64,000 nt of DNA from positions 124,001 through 188,000 of the forward strand of contig NZ_JAOCAH010000004.1 in assembly GCF_029839275.1 (NCBI RefSeq). Reading direction: 5' to 3'. The DNA is from Pseudomonas sp. GD03944. Lineage in GTDB: Bacteria; Pseudomonadota; Gammaproteobacteria; Pseudomonadales; Pseudomonadaceae. Under the pieces are notes generated by a model. It searched no databases. It was not told where the DNA came from and worked only from the letters and a program-made list of their open reading frames with translations. The position numbers were made by a program, and so were the translations under genes. Below are positions 35,253 through 44,770 of the stretch, piece after piece. Position 1 is the first letter of the stretch, and each line of letters begins with the position of its first letter.

Positions 35253-36290
35253 TTACGCCATGGCCTCTCGGATGTCCGCCGCCAGCTGCCGTACCCGCGC
35301 TTCTTCGGTGTCCCAGGAGCACATGAAGCGGGCTCCGCCGGCGCCGATGAAGGTGTAGAAGCGCCAGCCCTTGGCGCGCAGGTGTTCCAGGGCCGGTTCG
35401 GACATCTGCAGGAACACGCCGTTGGCCTCCACCGGGAACATCAGGCTGACCCCCGGCACGTCGCTGACCAGTTCGGCGAGCAGGCGTGCGCAGTGGTTGG
35501 CGTGGCGCGCGTACTTCAGCCAGGCCTCGTTCTGCAGGATGCCCACCCAGGGGGCGGAGAGGTAGCGCATCTTCGAGGCTAGTTGCCCAGCCTGCTTGCA
35601 GCGGTAGTCGAAGTCTTCGGCCAGGTCTTTGTTGAAGAACAGGATGGCTTCGCCCACCGCCATGCCGTTCTTGGTGCCGCCGAAACACAGCACGTCGACG
35701 CCGGCTTTCCAGGTCAGCTCGGCCGGGGTGCAGCCAAGGAAGGCGCAGGCGTTGGAGAAGCGCGCGCCGTCCATGTGCAGGTTGAGGCCCAGTTCGCGGC
35801 AGGTGTCGCTGATCGCGCGGACTTCTTCCGGGCGGTACACGGTGCCGACTTCGGTGGCCTGGGTCAGGGTCACGACGCGCGGTTTGGGAAAGTGGATGTC
35901 CTGGCGCTTCATCGCCACTTCACGGATCGCGTCCGGGGTCAGTTTGCCGCTGTCGGTCCTGGCCAGCAGCAGTTTGGAACCGTTGGAGAAGAACTCCGGC
36001 GCGCCGCACTCGTCGGTCTCGACGTGGGCGGTCTCCGAGCAGATCACGCTGTGGTAGCTCTGGCACAGGGCGGCCAGGGCCAGGGAGTTGGCGGCGGTGC
36101 CGTTGAAGGCGAAGAACACTTCGCAATCGGTTTCGAACAGCTGGCGGAAATGGTCGGCGGCGCGGGCCGTCCACTGGTCGTCGCCGTAGGCGCGCTGGTG
36201 ACCCTGGTTGGCTTCCGCCATGGCGGCCCAGGCTTCCGGACAGATCCCTGAATAGTTGTCGCTGGCGAATTGCTGGCTCTGGTCGGGCAT
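35253..36290 (-). CDS. ltaE: Low-specificity L-threonine aldolase
   Basis: 345-residue PLP enzyme cleaving L-threonine or allo-threonine to glycine and acetaldehyde. The PLP lysine lies in CFGGTKNGMAVGEAI, with HMDGARFSNAC for cofactor contacts and SDNYSGICPEAWAAM at the N-terminus. AAAGGA precedes the ATG. It adds a second glycine-forming reaction to the betaine locus. Confidence 0.94.
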   Translation of the reverse strand: MPDQSQQFASDNYSGICPEAWAAMAEANQGHQRAYGDDQWTARAADHFRQLFETDCEVFFAFNGTAANSLALAALCQSYHSVICSETAHVETDECGAPEFFSNGSKLLLARTDSGKLTPDAIREVAMKRQDIHFPKPRVVTLTQATEVGTVYRPEEVRAISDTCRELGLNLHMDGARFSNACAFLGCTPAELTWKAGVDVLCFGGTKNGMAVGEAILFFNKDLAEDFDYRCKQAGQLASKMRYLSAPWVGILQNEAWLKYARHANHCARLLAELVSDVPGVSLMFPVEANGVFLQMSEPALEHLRAKGWRFYTFIGAGGARFMCSWDTEEARVRQLAADIREAMA

Positions 36291-36647
36291 TGCGTATTCC
36301 TTTCTCGATCGGGCGCCGGTGGGGCATCGGCGAATGCCGCTACTTTACCCTTGCCCCACGCCGCGGTGGGGACATTGCCGCGACATCTTGTTCAGTCCAG
36401 GCGCTGCTCCGCCGGGTGGCGTCGCGGCGGAAAACGGAACTCATGGCGCCGCCTGGCCTCACAACTAGGGCCAGGCACGTGACCGCCTGACGAGGGATCG
36501 GCGCTTCAGCCGGTCGCTTCGTCTGCCGTGTCACGTGCCATGGACCATGAGAACAGGCCGTGATGCCTGGGCCGATGGGGGTTCGAACCCGGGGTTCGAG
36601 TCGTCGGCCAGGCGTCGCACTGTGACTGACCCGAACAGGAGTCCACC
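36291..36647. other. 357-base divergent region between ltaE and a small periplasmic protein gene
   Basis: No gene is supported. It should hold promoters for both flanking genes. The only clear symmetry is a 10-base inverted repeat, GGCACGTGAC (36474-36483) and GTCACGTGCC (36530-36539), separated by 46 bases. Confidence 0.5.
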
Positions 36648-36950
36648 ATGAACTACCGTCATCTGATCGCTTTTTTCGTGCCCGTGGCCTTTGCGCTGCC
36701 GTCCGTGGCCGCCGAGCCCTGGCCCGCTGGTGCCAAGGCCGCGTTCGTCAACGAATGCGTGGCCGGGGCGCCCGATGGGCACGACACGAGCAACCTGAAG
36801 GCGTATTGCGAATGTGCCGCCGAGAAGGTCAGCAGTGAGTTCAGCGAAGCGGAAATGCAGGCCATGGCCCGCCAGTCCCCGCCCGATCCCGCCATGCAGC
36901 AGCGCCTGATCAAGGCGTCGAGCAGCTGCGACAACAACCTGCAGCGTTGA
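36648..36950 (+). CDS. Small periplasmic four-cysteine protein
   Basis: 100 residues with a signal peptide cleaved near PSVAAEP. The mature part is short and helical with four cysteines (FVNECVAG, LKAYCECAAEKV, ASSSCDNN), probably two disulfides. AGGAG precedes the ATG. It is followed, after 73 bases, by the TraX-like gene on the same strand. I do not recognise a function. Confidence 0.78.
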   Translation: MNYRHLIAFFVPVAFALPSVAAEPWPAGAKAAFVNECVAGAPDGHDTSNLKAYCECAAEKVSSEFSEAEMQAMARQSPPDPAMQQRLIKASSSCDNNLQR

Positions 36951-37023
36951 TGTGACAGCGTGCGCGCATTGACGGTGTCATTGGGTTACCGTCTGGCAAT
37001 TCGATGACACCGTGAGTGCAGTG

Positions 37024-37767
37024 ATGTCCACACCCCTTGCAGGTGCCGCCGGTCGCACCCGCGACGCCGCGCTGGACCTGGTCAAATGGCTGGCCCTGGC
37101 GACCATGTTCGTGGACCACCTGCGGCATGTCTGGCCGTCCCTGTATTGGGTGTACATCCCGGGCCGCCTGGCCTTTCCTTTCTTCTGCCTGGCGATCGCC
37201 GCCAACCTGATGCGGCCGACAGCCGGCGATGCCAAACCCTTTCCCCTGCGTTACCTCGGGCTGCTGGTGCTGTTCGCGGTGCTGTCCGAGTGGCCGTATC
37301 GGCTGTTGGTCGGCAGTTCCCCGCAGTCGCTGAATGTAATGCCCACCCTGGTGCTGGGGCTGCTGATCGCCGGTGGGGTGCAGCAGCCCACCGGGCAGCG
37401 GCGCTGGCTGGCCATTGGCGCTGCGCTGCTGGCCGTGGTGACCCACCCCTGGCTGATGTTCGGCCTGGCCGGCGCCCTGTTGCCCGCCGCCTTCGTCCTG
37501 GCCCTGAGACGACCGGCCGCGAACTGGATCTGGCCGGTGGTGCTGTGCCTGGCGGCGAACTACTGGCCGCCGTTCTACCTGGATGCGACCCGCGGCGATC
37601 CCTTCGCCTGGTTGTTCATCCTGATCTGCATCGCCGCGCCGCTGCTCGGTCTGTGGCTGCTGCGCCAGCCCCTGCAGGGGCGGGTGCCGCCGGTGCGGCG
37701 CTGGGCCTACCTGTTCTATCCCGGTCACTTCCTGCTGTTGGTCGGCCTGCGCACGCTGTTCACCTGA
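37024..37767 (+). CDS. TraX-family membrane protein
   Basis: 247 residues with about eight membrane segments. The N-terminal DLVKWLALATMFVDHLRHVW and PGRLAFPFFCLAIAANLMRP are typical of TraX, and the end reads FYPGHFLLLVGLRTLF. TraX of plasmid F acetylates pilin; chromosomal homologues are membrane acyltransferase-like proteins of unknown substrate. Start at the ATG 37024; a GTG 12 bases earlier is in frame. It lies before glyA, as in P. aeruginosa (PA5414). Confidence 0.85.
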   Translation: MSTPLAGAAGRTRDAALDLVKWLALATMFVDHLRHVWPSLYWVYIPGRLAFPFFCLAIAANLMRPTAGDAKPFPLRYLGLLVLFAVLSEWPYRLLVGSSPQSLNVMPTLVLGLLIAGGVQQPTGQRRWLAIGAALLAVVTHPWLMFGLAGALLPAAFVLALRRPAANWIWPVVLCLAANYWPPFYLDATRGDPFAWLFILICIAAPLLGLWLLRQPLQGRVPPVRRWAYLFYPGHFLLLVGLRTLFT

Positions 37768-37840
37768 GCCTCGCCCGGCCCTGACGGCCGGGCCCTTCCT
37801 GCGTTCTTTTCCGGCAGCGCCCTTTCGGCGTCGTCGTCAT

Positions 37841-37854
37841 GTCGCAAACGCGAC
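37841..37854. promoter_or_regulatory. Short palindrome upstream of glyA
   Basis: GTCGC-AAAC-GCGAC is a perfect inverted repeat 118 bases before the glyA start, with a GTCGT 11 bases upstream of it. It shares the GTCGC word of the proposed GbdR-type sites but not their 20-base tandem arrangement. Low confidence as an operator. Confidence 0.35.
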
Positions 37855-37971
37855 CCCCCGTGGCGTGGATAGGCATCTGACCGATCAGGGCGAGTCATAC
37901 CATCGGCTCCACAAGGGCTCGTCCCGCTTCCGACACAGATGCGCCGCTCACGGTGCTGCAGGAGATCAGCG

Positions 37972-39225
37972 ATGTTCAGCAAGCATGACCAGATCCAGGG
38001 CTACGACGACGAACTGCTGGGCGCGATCAACGCCGAGGAGCGTCGCCAGGAGCACCATATCGAGCTGATCGCCTCGGAGAACTACACCAGCAAACGCGTC
38101 ATGGAAGCCCAGGGCAGCGGCCTGACCAACAAGTACGCCGAGGGCTACCCGGGCAAGCGCTACTACGGTGGTTGCGAGCACGTCGACGTGGTCGAGCAGC
38201 TGGCCATCGACCGCGCCAAGCAACTGTTCGGCGCCGATTACGCCAACGTCCAGCCGCACTCCGGCTCCTCCGCCAACAGCGCGGTGTACCTGGCGCTGCT
38301 GCAGGCCGGTGACACCATCCTGGGCATGAGCCTGGCCCATGGCGGCCACCTGACCCACGGCGCCAAGGTGTCGTCCTCGGGCAAGCTGTACAACGCCGTG
38401 CAGTACGGCCTGGACACCGCCACCGGGCTGATCGACTACGACGAGGTCGAGCGCCTGGCCGTCGAGCACAAGCCGAAGATGATCGTCGCCGGGTTCTCGG
38501 CCTACTCGAAAACCCTGGATTTCCCACGCTTCCGCGCCATCGCCGACAAGGTCGGGGCGCTGCTGTTCGTCGACATGGCCCACGTCGCCGGCCTGGTCGC
38601 CGCCGGCCTGTACCCGAACCCGATTCCCTTCGCCGACGTGGTCACCACCACCACCCACAAGACCCTGCGCGGCCCCCGCGGCGGGCTGATCCTGGCCAAG
38701 GGCAACGAAGAGATCGAGAAGAAGCTCAACTCCGCGGTGTTCCCTGGCGCCCAGGGCGGCCCGCTGATGCACGTGATCGCGGCCAAGGCCGTGTGCTTCA
38801 AGGAAGCGCTGGAGCCAGGCTTCAAGGACTACCAGGCCCAGGTCATCAAGAACGCTCAGGCCATGGCCAAGGTGTTCATCGACCGCGGTTTCGACGTGGT
38901 CTCCGGCGGCACCGACAACCACCTGTTCCTGGTCAGCCTGATCAAGCAGGGCATCACCGGCAAGGACGCGGACGCCGCCCTGGGGCGCACCGGCATCACC
39001 GTGAACAAGAACGCGGTGCCCAACGACCCGCAGTCGCCGTTCGTCACCTCCGGGCTGCGCATCGGCACGCCGGCGATCACCACCCGCGGCCTCAAGGAAG
39101 CCCAGAGCACCGAGCTGGCCGGGTGGATCTGCGATGTGCTCGACCACCTGGGCGATGCCGACGTGGAAGCCCAGGTCGCCACGCTGGTGGCCGGCCTCTG
39201 CGCCGACTACCCGGTTTATCGCTGA
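37972..39225 (+). CDS. glyA: Serine hydroxymethyltransferase GlyA
   Basis: 417-residue PLP enzyme interconverting glycine plus 5,10-methylene-THF and serine. The PLP lysine is in [16 protein letters not shown], and [20 protein letters not shown] and YYGGCEHVD are hallmark segments. Start at 37972 with AGGAGA upstream. Directly before soxBDAG it links sarcosine-derived glycine and methylene-THF to serine, the substrate of serine dehydratase at 11312. Confidence 0.97.
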   Translation: MFSKHDQIQGYDDELLGAINAEERRQEHHIELIASENYTSKRVMEAQGSGLTNKYAEGYPGKRYYGGCEHVDVVEQLAIDRAKQLFGADYANVQPHSGSSANSAVYLALLQAGDTILGMSLAHGGHLTHGAKVSSSGKLYNAVQYGLDTATGLIDYDEVERLAVEHKPKMIVAGFSAYSKTLDFPRFRAIADKVGALLFVDMAHVAGLVAAGLYPNPIPFADVVTTTTHKTLRGPRGGLILAKGNEEIEKKLNSAVFPGAQGGPLMHVIAAKAVCFKEALEPGFKDYQAQVIKNAQAMAKVFIDRGFDVVSGGTDNHLFLVSLIKQGITGKDADAALGRTGITVNKNAVPNDPQSPFVTSGLRIGTPAITTRGLKEAQSTELAGWICDVLDHLGDADVEAQVATLVAGLCADYPVYR

Positions 39226-39239
39226 GTTGTAGACGCAAT

Positions 39240-39345
39240 CGGATTTGTAGGATGGGTCGAGCACGGCGATACCCATCCAACCGATTTCCCTGGGTATCGC
39301 TGCGCTCAACCCAGGCTACGCCCGATCTGGCGGTGGTGTAGGGCG
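39240..39345. repeat. Inverted intergenic repeat between glyA and soxB
   Basis: TAGGATGGGTCGAGCACGGC...GATACCCATCC is followed by GGGTATCGCTGCGCTCAACC. It belongs to a third intergenic repeat type (tracts of GGGT..AACCC words), similar to copies at 47240-47400 and 55995-56025. Confidence 0.55.
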
Positions 39346-39404
39346 GCAGCGAGGACTGGCGGATTCGTCTGCACACCGTTTTCACGTATCAGGAGTATCC
39401 ACTG

Positions 39405-40655
39405 ATGCAACGTTTTTCCGGCTTCGGCCTGTTCAAGCACTCGTTCAGCCACCATGAGAACTGGCAGCGCATGTGGCGCAACCCGACGCCCAAGCCGGTG
39501 TACGACGTGATCATCGTCGGCGGTGGCGGCCACGGCCTGGCGACCGCCTACTACCTGGCCAAAGAGTTCGGCGTGAAGAACGTCGCGGTGGTCGAGAAGG
39601 GCTGGCTGGGCGGCGGCAACACCGCGCGCAACACCACCATCGTGCGCTCCAACTACCTGTGGGACGAGTCGGCCCACCTCTACGAACACGCCATGAAACT
39701 GTGGGAGGGCCTGTCCCAGGACCTCAACTACAACGTCATGTTCTCCCAGCGTGGCGTCTACAACCTGTGCCACACCCTGCAGGACATGCGCGATTCCGAG
39801 CGTCGGGTCAGCGCCAACTGGCTCAACGGCGTGGACGGCGAGCTGCTCGACGCCAAGCAGGTGGCCGAGGAGATTCCCTACCTCGACTGCAGCAAGAACA
39901 CCCGCTACCCGATCATGGGCTCCACCGTGCAGCGCCGCGGTGGCGTGGCCCGTCACGATGCCGTGGCCTGGGGTTACGCCCGCGCTGCCGATGCCCTGGG
40001 CGTGGACCTGATCCAGCAGACCGAAGTGATCGGCTTCCGCAAGGAAAACGGCGTGGTCATCGGCGTCGAGACCAGCAAGGGCTTCATCGGCGGTAAGCGT
40101 GTGGGCGTGGTCACCGCCGGTAACTCCGGGCACATGGCCAAGCTCGCCGGCTTCCGCCTGCCGCTGGAGTCGCACCCGTTGCAGGCCCTGGTGTCGGAGC
40201 CGATCAAGCCGATCATCGACAGCGTGATCATGTCCAACGCCGTGCACGGCTACATCAGCCAGTCGGACAAGGGCGACCTGGTCATCGGCGCCGGTATCGA
40301 TGGCTACAACGGCTATGGCCAGCGTGGCTCGTACCCGACCATCGAGCACACCCTGCAGGCCATCGTCGAAATGTTCCCGGTGCTGTCGCGGGTGCGCATG
40401 AACCGCCAGTGGGGCGGCATTGTCGACACCTCGCCGGACGCCTGCCCGATCATTTCCAATACCCCGGTGCCGAACCTGTTCTTCAACTGCGGCTGGGGCA
40501 CCGGTGGCTTCAAGGCCACCCCCGGCTCCGGCCACGTGTTCGCGGCGAGCCTGGCCAAGGGCGAGATGCACCCCCTGGCCCAGCCGTTCTCCATGGACCG
40601 CTTCCACACCGGCGCACTGATCGACGAGCACGGCGCTGCTGCCGTGGCTCACTAA
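39405..40655 (+). CDS. soxB: Heterotetrameric sarcosine oxidase, beta subunit SoxB
   Basis: 416-residue flavoprotein with the FAD loop VYDVIIVGGGGHGLATAYYL near residue 27. It carries FAD and shares a covalent FMN with the alpha subunit, and it oxidises the methyl group of sarcosine. The C-terminal NCGWGTGGFKATPGSG matches the DAO-type fold. AGGAG precedes the ATG. It is first in soxB-soxD-soxA-soxG. Confidence 0.96.
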   Translation: MQRFSGFGLFKHSFSHHENWQRMWRNPTPKPVYDVIIVGGGGHGLATAYYLAKEFGVKNVAVVEKGWLGGGNTARNTTIVRSNYLWDESAHLYEHAMKLWEGLSQDLNYNVMFSQRGVYNLCHTLQDMRDSERRVSANWLNGVDGELLDAKQVAEEIPYLDCSKNTRYPIMGSTVQRRGGVARHDAVAWGYARAADALGVDLIQQTEVIGFRKENGVVIGVETSKGFIGGKRVGVVTAGNSGHMAKLAGFRLPLESHPLQALVSEPIKPIIDSVIMSNAVHGYISQSDKGDLVIGAGIDGYNGYGQRGSYPTIEHTLQAIVEMFPVLSRVRMNRQWGGIVDTSPDACPIISNTPVPNLFFNCGWGTGGFKATPGSGHVFAASLAKGEMHPLAQPFSMDRFHTGALIDEHGAAAVAH

Positions 40656-40666
40656 GGAGAACCGCC

Positions 40667-40993
40667 ATGCTGCATATCTTCTGCCCTCACTGTGGCGAGT
40701 TGCGCTCCGAAGAGGAATTCCATGCCAAGGGCCAGGCGCACATTCCGCGTCCGCTGGACCCCAATGCCTGCACCGACGCCGAGTGGGGCGACTACCTGTT
40801 CTTCCGCGATAACCCGCGTGGCATCCACCACGAGCTGTGGATCCACGCCGCCGGGTGCCGCAAGTACTTCAACGTCACGCGCCACACCGTGAGCTACGAG
40901 ATTCTGGAAACCTACAAGATCGGTGAGAAACCCAGCGTGACCGAGGGCGCCAGCACCGAGAAGAAGACCGCCGGCCAAGGAGTAACCGCATGA
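40667..40993 (+). CDS. soxD: Sarcosine oxidase, delta subunit SoxD
   Basis: 108-residue zinc protein. Ligands C6 and C9 (IFCPHCG) and H60 and C64 (HAAGCRKYF) are present. Its start lies 11 bases after soxB with AAGGAGA upstream, and its stop overlaps the soxA start as ATGA. Confidence 0.96.
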   Translation: MLHIFCPHCGELRSEEEFHAKGQAHIPRPLDPNACTDAEWGDYLFFRDNPRGIHHELWIHAAGCRKYFNVTRHTVSYEILETYKIGEKPSVTEGASTEKKTAGQGVTA

Positions 40994-43900
40994 GCCAGGT
41001 CAATCGTCTTTCCCAGGGTGGCCGCATCGACCGTGGCCAGCCCATCAGCTTCAGCTTCAACGGCCAGACCTACCAGGGCTACGCCGGTGACACCCTGGCC
41101 GCTGCCCTGCTGGCCAACGGCGTGGACATCGTCGGCCGCAGCTTCAAGTACTCCCGCCCGCGCGGCATCGTCGCCGCCGGTGCGGAAGAGCCCAACGCCG
41201 TGCTGCAGATCGGTTCCAACGAAGCCGCCCAGGTGCCCAACGTGCGCGCCACCCAGCAGGCGCTGTACCCGGGCCTGGTGGCCGCCAGCACCAACGGCTG
41301 GCCGAGCGTCAACACCGACATCATGGGGATTCTCGGCAAGGTCGGCGGCAAGATGATGCCGCCCGGGTTCTACTACAAGACCTTCATGTACCCGCAGAAC
41401 CTCTGGCTGACCTACGAGAAGTACATCCGCAAGGCCGCCGGCCTGGGCCGCTCGCCCACCGAGGTCGACCCGGACAGCTACGACTACATGAACCAGCACT
41501 GCGACGTGCTGGTGGTGGGCGCCGGCCCCGCCGGCCTGGCCGCTGCCCTGGCCGCCGCGCGCAGCGGTGCGCGGGTGATCCTGGCCGATGAACAGGAAGA
41601 GTTCGGCGGCAGCCTGCTCGGCACCCGGGAAACCCTCGACGGCAAGCCGGCCGCCGACTGGGTGGCCCAGGTCATCGCCGAACTGAGCACCCTGCCGGAA
41701 GTGACCCTGTTGTCCCGGGCCACGGTCAACGGCTACCACGACCACAACTTCCTCACCATTCACCAGCGCCTCACCGACCACCTGGGCGAGATCGCCCCGA
41801 TGGGCATGGTGCGCCAGCGCATGCACCGCGTGCGGGCCAAGCGCGTGGTGCTGGCCACCGGCGCCCACGAGCGGCCGCAGGTGTACGCCAACAACGACGT
41901 GCCCGGCAACATGCTGGCGGACGCCGTGTCCACTTACGTGCGCCGCTATGGCGTGGCGCCGGGCCGTCAGCTGGTGCTGTCGACCAACAACGATTACGCC
42001 TACCGCGTGGTACTCGACTGGCTCGATGCCGGCTTGCAGGTGGTCGCCGTCGCCGATGCGCGCAGCAATCCCCGTGGTGCCTGGGTCGAAGAGGCGCGTC
42101 AGCGCGGCGTGCGGATTCTCACCGGCAGCGCGGTGGTCGAGGCCCGCGGCAGCAAGCGCGTCACGGGTGCGCGGGTCTGCGCCATCGACCTGATGAACCA
42201 CAAGGTCACCAGCCCGGGTGAAGTGCTCGATTGCGACCTGATCGTCAGCTCCGGCGGCTACAGCCCGGTGGTGCACCTGGCGTCCCACCTGGGCGGCAAA
42301 CCGATCTGGCGCGAAGACATCCTGGCCTTCGTGCCGGGTGAGGGCTTCCAGAAGCGCCTGTGCGCCGGTGCTCTGAACGGCGTGTTCGCACTGGGCAATG
42401 CCCTGGCCGATGGCTTCGAGGCGGGTGCCAATGCCGCCGCCGAAGCGGGCTTCAAGCGGGTCGAAGGCAGCGTGCCGCTGGCCGAGTCCCGGGTCGAAGA
42501 GCCGGCCGTGGCGCTGTTCCAGGTGCCCCATGACAAATCCACGGCCCGTGCGCCGAAGCAGTTCGTCGACCTGCAGAACGACGTCACCGCCGCCGGCATC
42601 GAACTGGCGACCCGCGAGGGCTTCGAATCGGTCGAGCACGTCAAACGCTACACCGCCCTCGGTTTCGGTACCGACCAGGGCAAGCTGGGCAATATCAACG
42701 GCCTTGCCATTGCCGCCCGTTCGCTGGGCATCAGCATCGCCCAGATGGGCACCACCATGTTCCGCCCCAACTACACGCCGGTGACCTTCGGCGCCGTGGC
42801 CGGCCGGCACTGCGGGCCGCTGTTCGAGCCCAAGCGCTACACCGCCATGCAGCGCTGGCACCTGCAGAATGGTGCCGAGTTCGAGGACGTCGGCCAGTGG
42901 AAGCGCCCCTGGTACTTCCCCAAGGCCGGTGAAGACCTGCACGCCGCCGTCGCCCGGGAATGCCTGGCGGTGCGCAATGCGGTGGGCATCCTCGACGCCT
43001 CGACCCTGGGCAAGATCGACATCCAGGGCCCGGATGCGCGGGAGTTCCTCAACCGCGTGTACACCAACGCCTGGACCAAGCTGGACGTGGGCAAGGCGCG
43101 CTACGGCCTGATGTGCAAGGAAGACGGCATGGTCTTCGACGACGGCGTGACCGCCTGCCTGGCCGACAACCACTTCCTGATGACCACCACCACCGGCGGT
43201 GCTGCCCGGGTAATGGAATGGCTGGAGATCTACCACCAGACCGAATGGCCGGAGCTAAAGGTGTACTTCACCTCGGTCACCGACCACTGGGCGACCATGA
43301 CCCTGTCCGGGCCCAACAGCCGCAAGCTGCTGGCCGAAGTCACCGACATCGACCTGGACAAGGACGGCTTCCCGTTCATGACCTGGAAGGAAGGCCTGGT
43401 CGGCGGCGTGCCGGCCCGGGTGTTCCGCATCTCCTTCACCGGTGAGCTGAGCTACGAAGTCAACGTGCAGGCCGACTACGCCCTGGGCGTGTGGGAAAAG
43501 ATCATCGAGGCCGGCAAGAAACATGGCCTGACGCCGTACGGCACCGAGACCATGCACGTGCTGCGGGCAGAGAAGGGTTTCATCATCGTCGGCCAGGACA
43601 CCGACGGTTCGGTGACCCCGGACGACCTCAACATGGGCTGGTGCGTCGGCCGGACCAAGCCGTTCTCCTGGATCGGCTGGCGCGGCATGAACCGCGAGGA
43701 CTGCCTGCGCGAGGAGCGCAAGCAACTGGTCGGCCTCAAACCGGTCGATCCCAAGGCGGTGCTGCCAGAAGGCGCGCAGCTGGTGTTCGACACCCAGCAG
43801 AGCATCCCGATGACCATGGTCGGCCACGTCACCTCCAGCTACATGAGCGCGGCGCTGGGCTATTCGTTCGCCATGGGCGTGGTCAAGGGCGGCCTCAAGC

Positions 43901-44007
43901 GGGTCGGCGAGCGGGTGTTCGCCCCCTTGCGCGATGGCAGCGTGATCGAAGCCGAAATCGTCAGTTCCGTGTTCTATGACCCGAAAGGGGAGCGCCAGAA
44001 TGTCTAA
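40990..44007 (+). CDS. soxA: Sarcosine oxidase, alpha subunit SoxA
   Basis: 1005 residues, full length for the family. The N-terminus has a ubiquitin/ferredoxin-like domain, followed by an NAD-binding flavoprotein part with VLVVGAGPAGLAAALAAARS near residues 170-190. The C-terminal third is an aminomethyltransferase-like THF-binding domain (SFTGELSYEVNV, GTETMHVLRAEKGF) that captures the formaldehyde unit as 5,10-methylene-THF. It overlaps soxD by four bases and soxG by eight. Confidence 0.96.
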   Translation: MSQVNRLSQGGRIDRGQPISFSFNGQTYQGYAGDTLAAALLANGVDIVGRSFKYSRPRGIVAAGAEEPNAVLQIGSNEAAQVPNVRATQQALYPGLVAASTNGWPSVNTDIMGILGKVGGKMMPPGFYYKTFMYPQNLWLTYEKYIRKAAGLGRSPTEVDPDSYDYMNQHCDVLVVGAGPAGLAAALAAARSGARVILADEQEEFGGSLLGTRETLDGKPAADWVAQVIAELSTLPEVTLLSRATVNGYHDHNFLTIHQRLTDHLGEIAPMGMVRQRMHRVRAKRVVLATGAHERPQVYANNDVPGNMLADAVSTYVRRYGVAPGRQLVLSTNNDYAYRVVLDWLDAGLQVVAVADARSNPRGAWVEEARQRGVRILTGSAVVEARGSKRVTGARVCAIDLMNHKVTSPGEVLDCDLIVSSGGYSPVVHLASHLGGKPIWREDILAFVPGEGFQKRLCAGALNGVFALGNALADGFEAGANAAAEAGFKRVEGSVPLAESRVEEPAVALFQVPHDKSTARAPKQFVDLQNDVTAAGIELATREGFESVEHVKRYTALGFGTDQGKLGNINGLAIAARSLGISIAQMGTTMFRPNYTPVTFGAVAGRHCGPLFEPKRYTAMQRWHLQNGAEFEDVGQWKRPWYFPKAGEDLHAAVARECLAVRNAVGILDASTLGKIDIQGPDAREFLNRVYTNAWTKLDVGKARYGLMCKEDGMVFDDGVTACLADNHFLMTTTTGGAARVMEWLEIYHQTEWPELKVYFTSVTDHWATMTLSGPNSRKLLAEVTDIDLDKDGFPFMTWKEGLVGGVPARVFRISFTGELSYEVNVQADYALGVWEKIIEAGKKHGLTPYGTETMHVLRAEKGFIIVGQDTDGSVTPDDLNMGWCVGRTKPFSWIGWRGMNREDCLREERKQLVGLKPVDPKAVLPEGAQLVFDTQQSIPMTMVGHVTSSYMSAALGYSFAMGVVKGGLKRVGERVFAPLRDGSVIEAEIVSSVFYDPKGERQNV

Positions 44008-44632
44008 CCTGATCAACGTTTATCAGCAGCGCCCGGACGCGGCCCACGCCGAGTCGCCGCTGTTCCACGCCGGCCTGCACGAGCTGGCCGACAAGGGCTC
44101 GAAGTCCGCCGGCATCACCCTGCGCGAGAAGAAGCTGCTCGGTCACCTGACCTTGCGCGGCGACGCCAAGGACCCGGCCTTCGCCGGCGGCGTGCACAAG
44201 GCCCTGGGCCTGGAGCTGCCGGTGGCCCTGACCCTGGTGGCCGATGGCGACACCTCCCTGCAATGGCTGGCCCCGGACGAGTGGCTGCTGATCGTGCCCA
44301 GCGGCACCGAATTCGCCGTCGAGCAGAAGCTGCGCGCGGCGCTGGAAGGCCTGTTCTTCGCGGTGGTCAACGTCAGCGGCGGGCAGACCCTGCTGGAGCT
44401 GTCCGGGCCGAAGGTGCGCCAGTTGCTGATGAAGTCCACCAGCTATGACGTGCACCCGAGCAATTTCCCGGTGGGCAAGGCGGTGGGTACCCATTTCGCC
44501 AAGTCGCAACTGGTGATTCGCCACACCGCCGAAGACACCTGGGAGCTGGTGGTGCGCCGCAGCTTCTCCGATTACTTCTGGCTGTGGCTGCAGGATGCCA
44601 GCGCCGAATACGGCCTGGCGATCAAGGCCTGA
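44000..44632 (+). CDS. soxG: Sarcosine oxidase, gamma subunit SoxG
   Basis: 210 residues of the SoxG/GcvT-like fold (SPLFHAGLHELADKG, SGPKVRQLLMKSTSYDVHPS, ELVVRRSFSDYFWLWLQDA). Start at 44000 overlaps the end of soxA by eight bases and has GGGGAG upstream. It completes the tetramer that gives glycine, methylene-THF and peroxide. Confidence 0.94.
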   Translation: MSNLINVYQQRPDAAHAESPLFHAGLHELADKGSKSAGITLREKKLLGHLTLRGDAKDPAFAGGVHKALGLELPVALTLVADGDTSLQWLAPDEWLLIVPSGTEFAVEQKLRAALEGLFFAVVNVSGGQTLLELSGPKVRQLLMKSTSYDVHPSNFPVGKAVGTHFAKSQLVIRHTAEDTWELVVRRSFSDYFWLWLQDASAEYGLAIKA

Positions 44633-44636
44633 CCCT

Positions 44637-44690
44637 TGTAGGAGGCTTTAGCCGCGACTGCAGCAGTCGCGGCTGAAGCCCCTCCCACGA
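44637..44690. repeat. Inverted REP pair between soxG and purU
   Basis: GTAGGAGGCTTTAGCCGCGA and CGCGGCTGAAGCCCCTCCCA lie back to back around a short CTGCAG centre, five bases after the soxG stop. Confidence 0.85.
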
Positions 44691-44770
44691 CTGTCCACCG
44701 TGACGCCGCATCGGCAGCCGGGCGCTCCGATCCACCCTGCGCTCTGCCGCGTAGATGACCGAGGTTTTCC

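Noticed and set aside
36541..36782. Minus-strand frame across the start of the small periplasmic protein gene
   Set aside because: Antisense to a gene with a signal peptide and AGGAG; no support of its own.
37768..37971. Glycine riboswitch before glyA
   Set aside because: I looked for the conserved glycine aptamer core in the 204-base leader and did not see it.
40912..43236. 774-codon open frame on the minus strand
   Set aside because: It lies opposite soxA, whose full-length family match and overlapping neighbours are decisive. The antisense product is rich in His/Gly/Val and has no domain.
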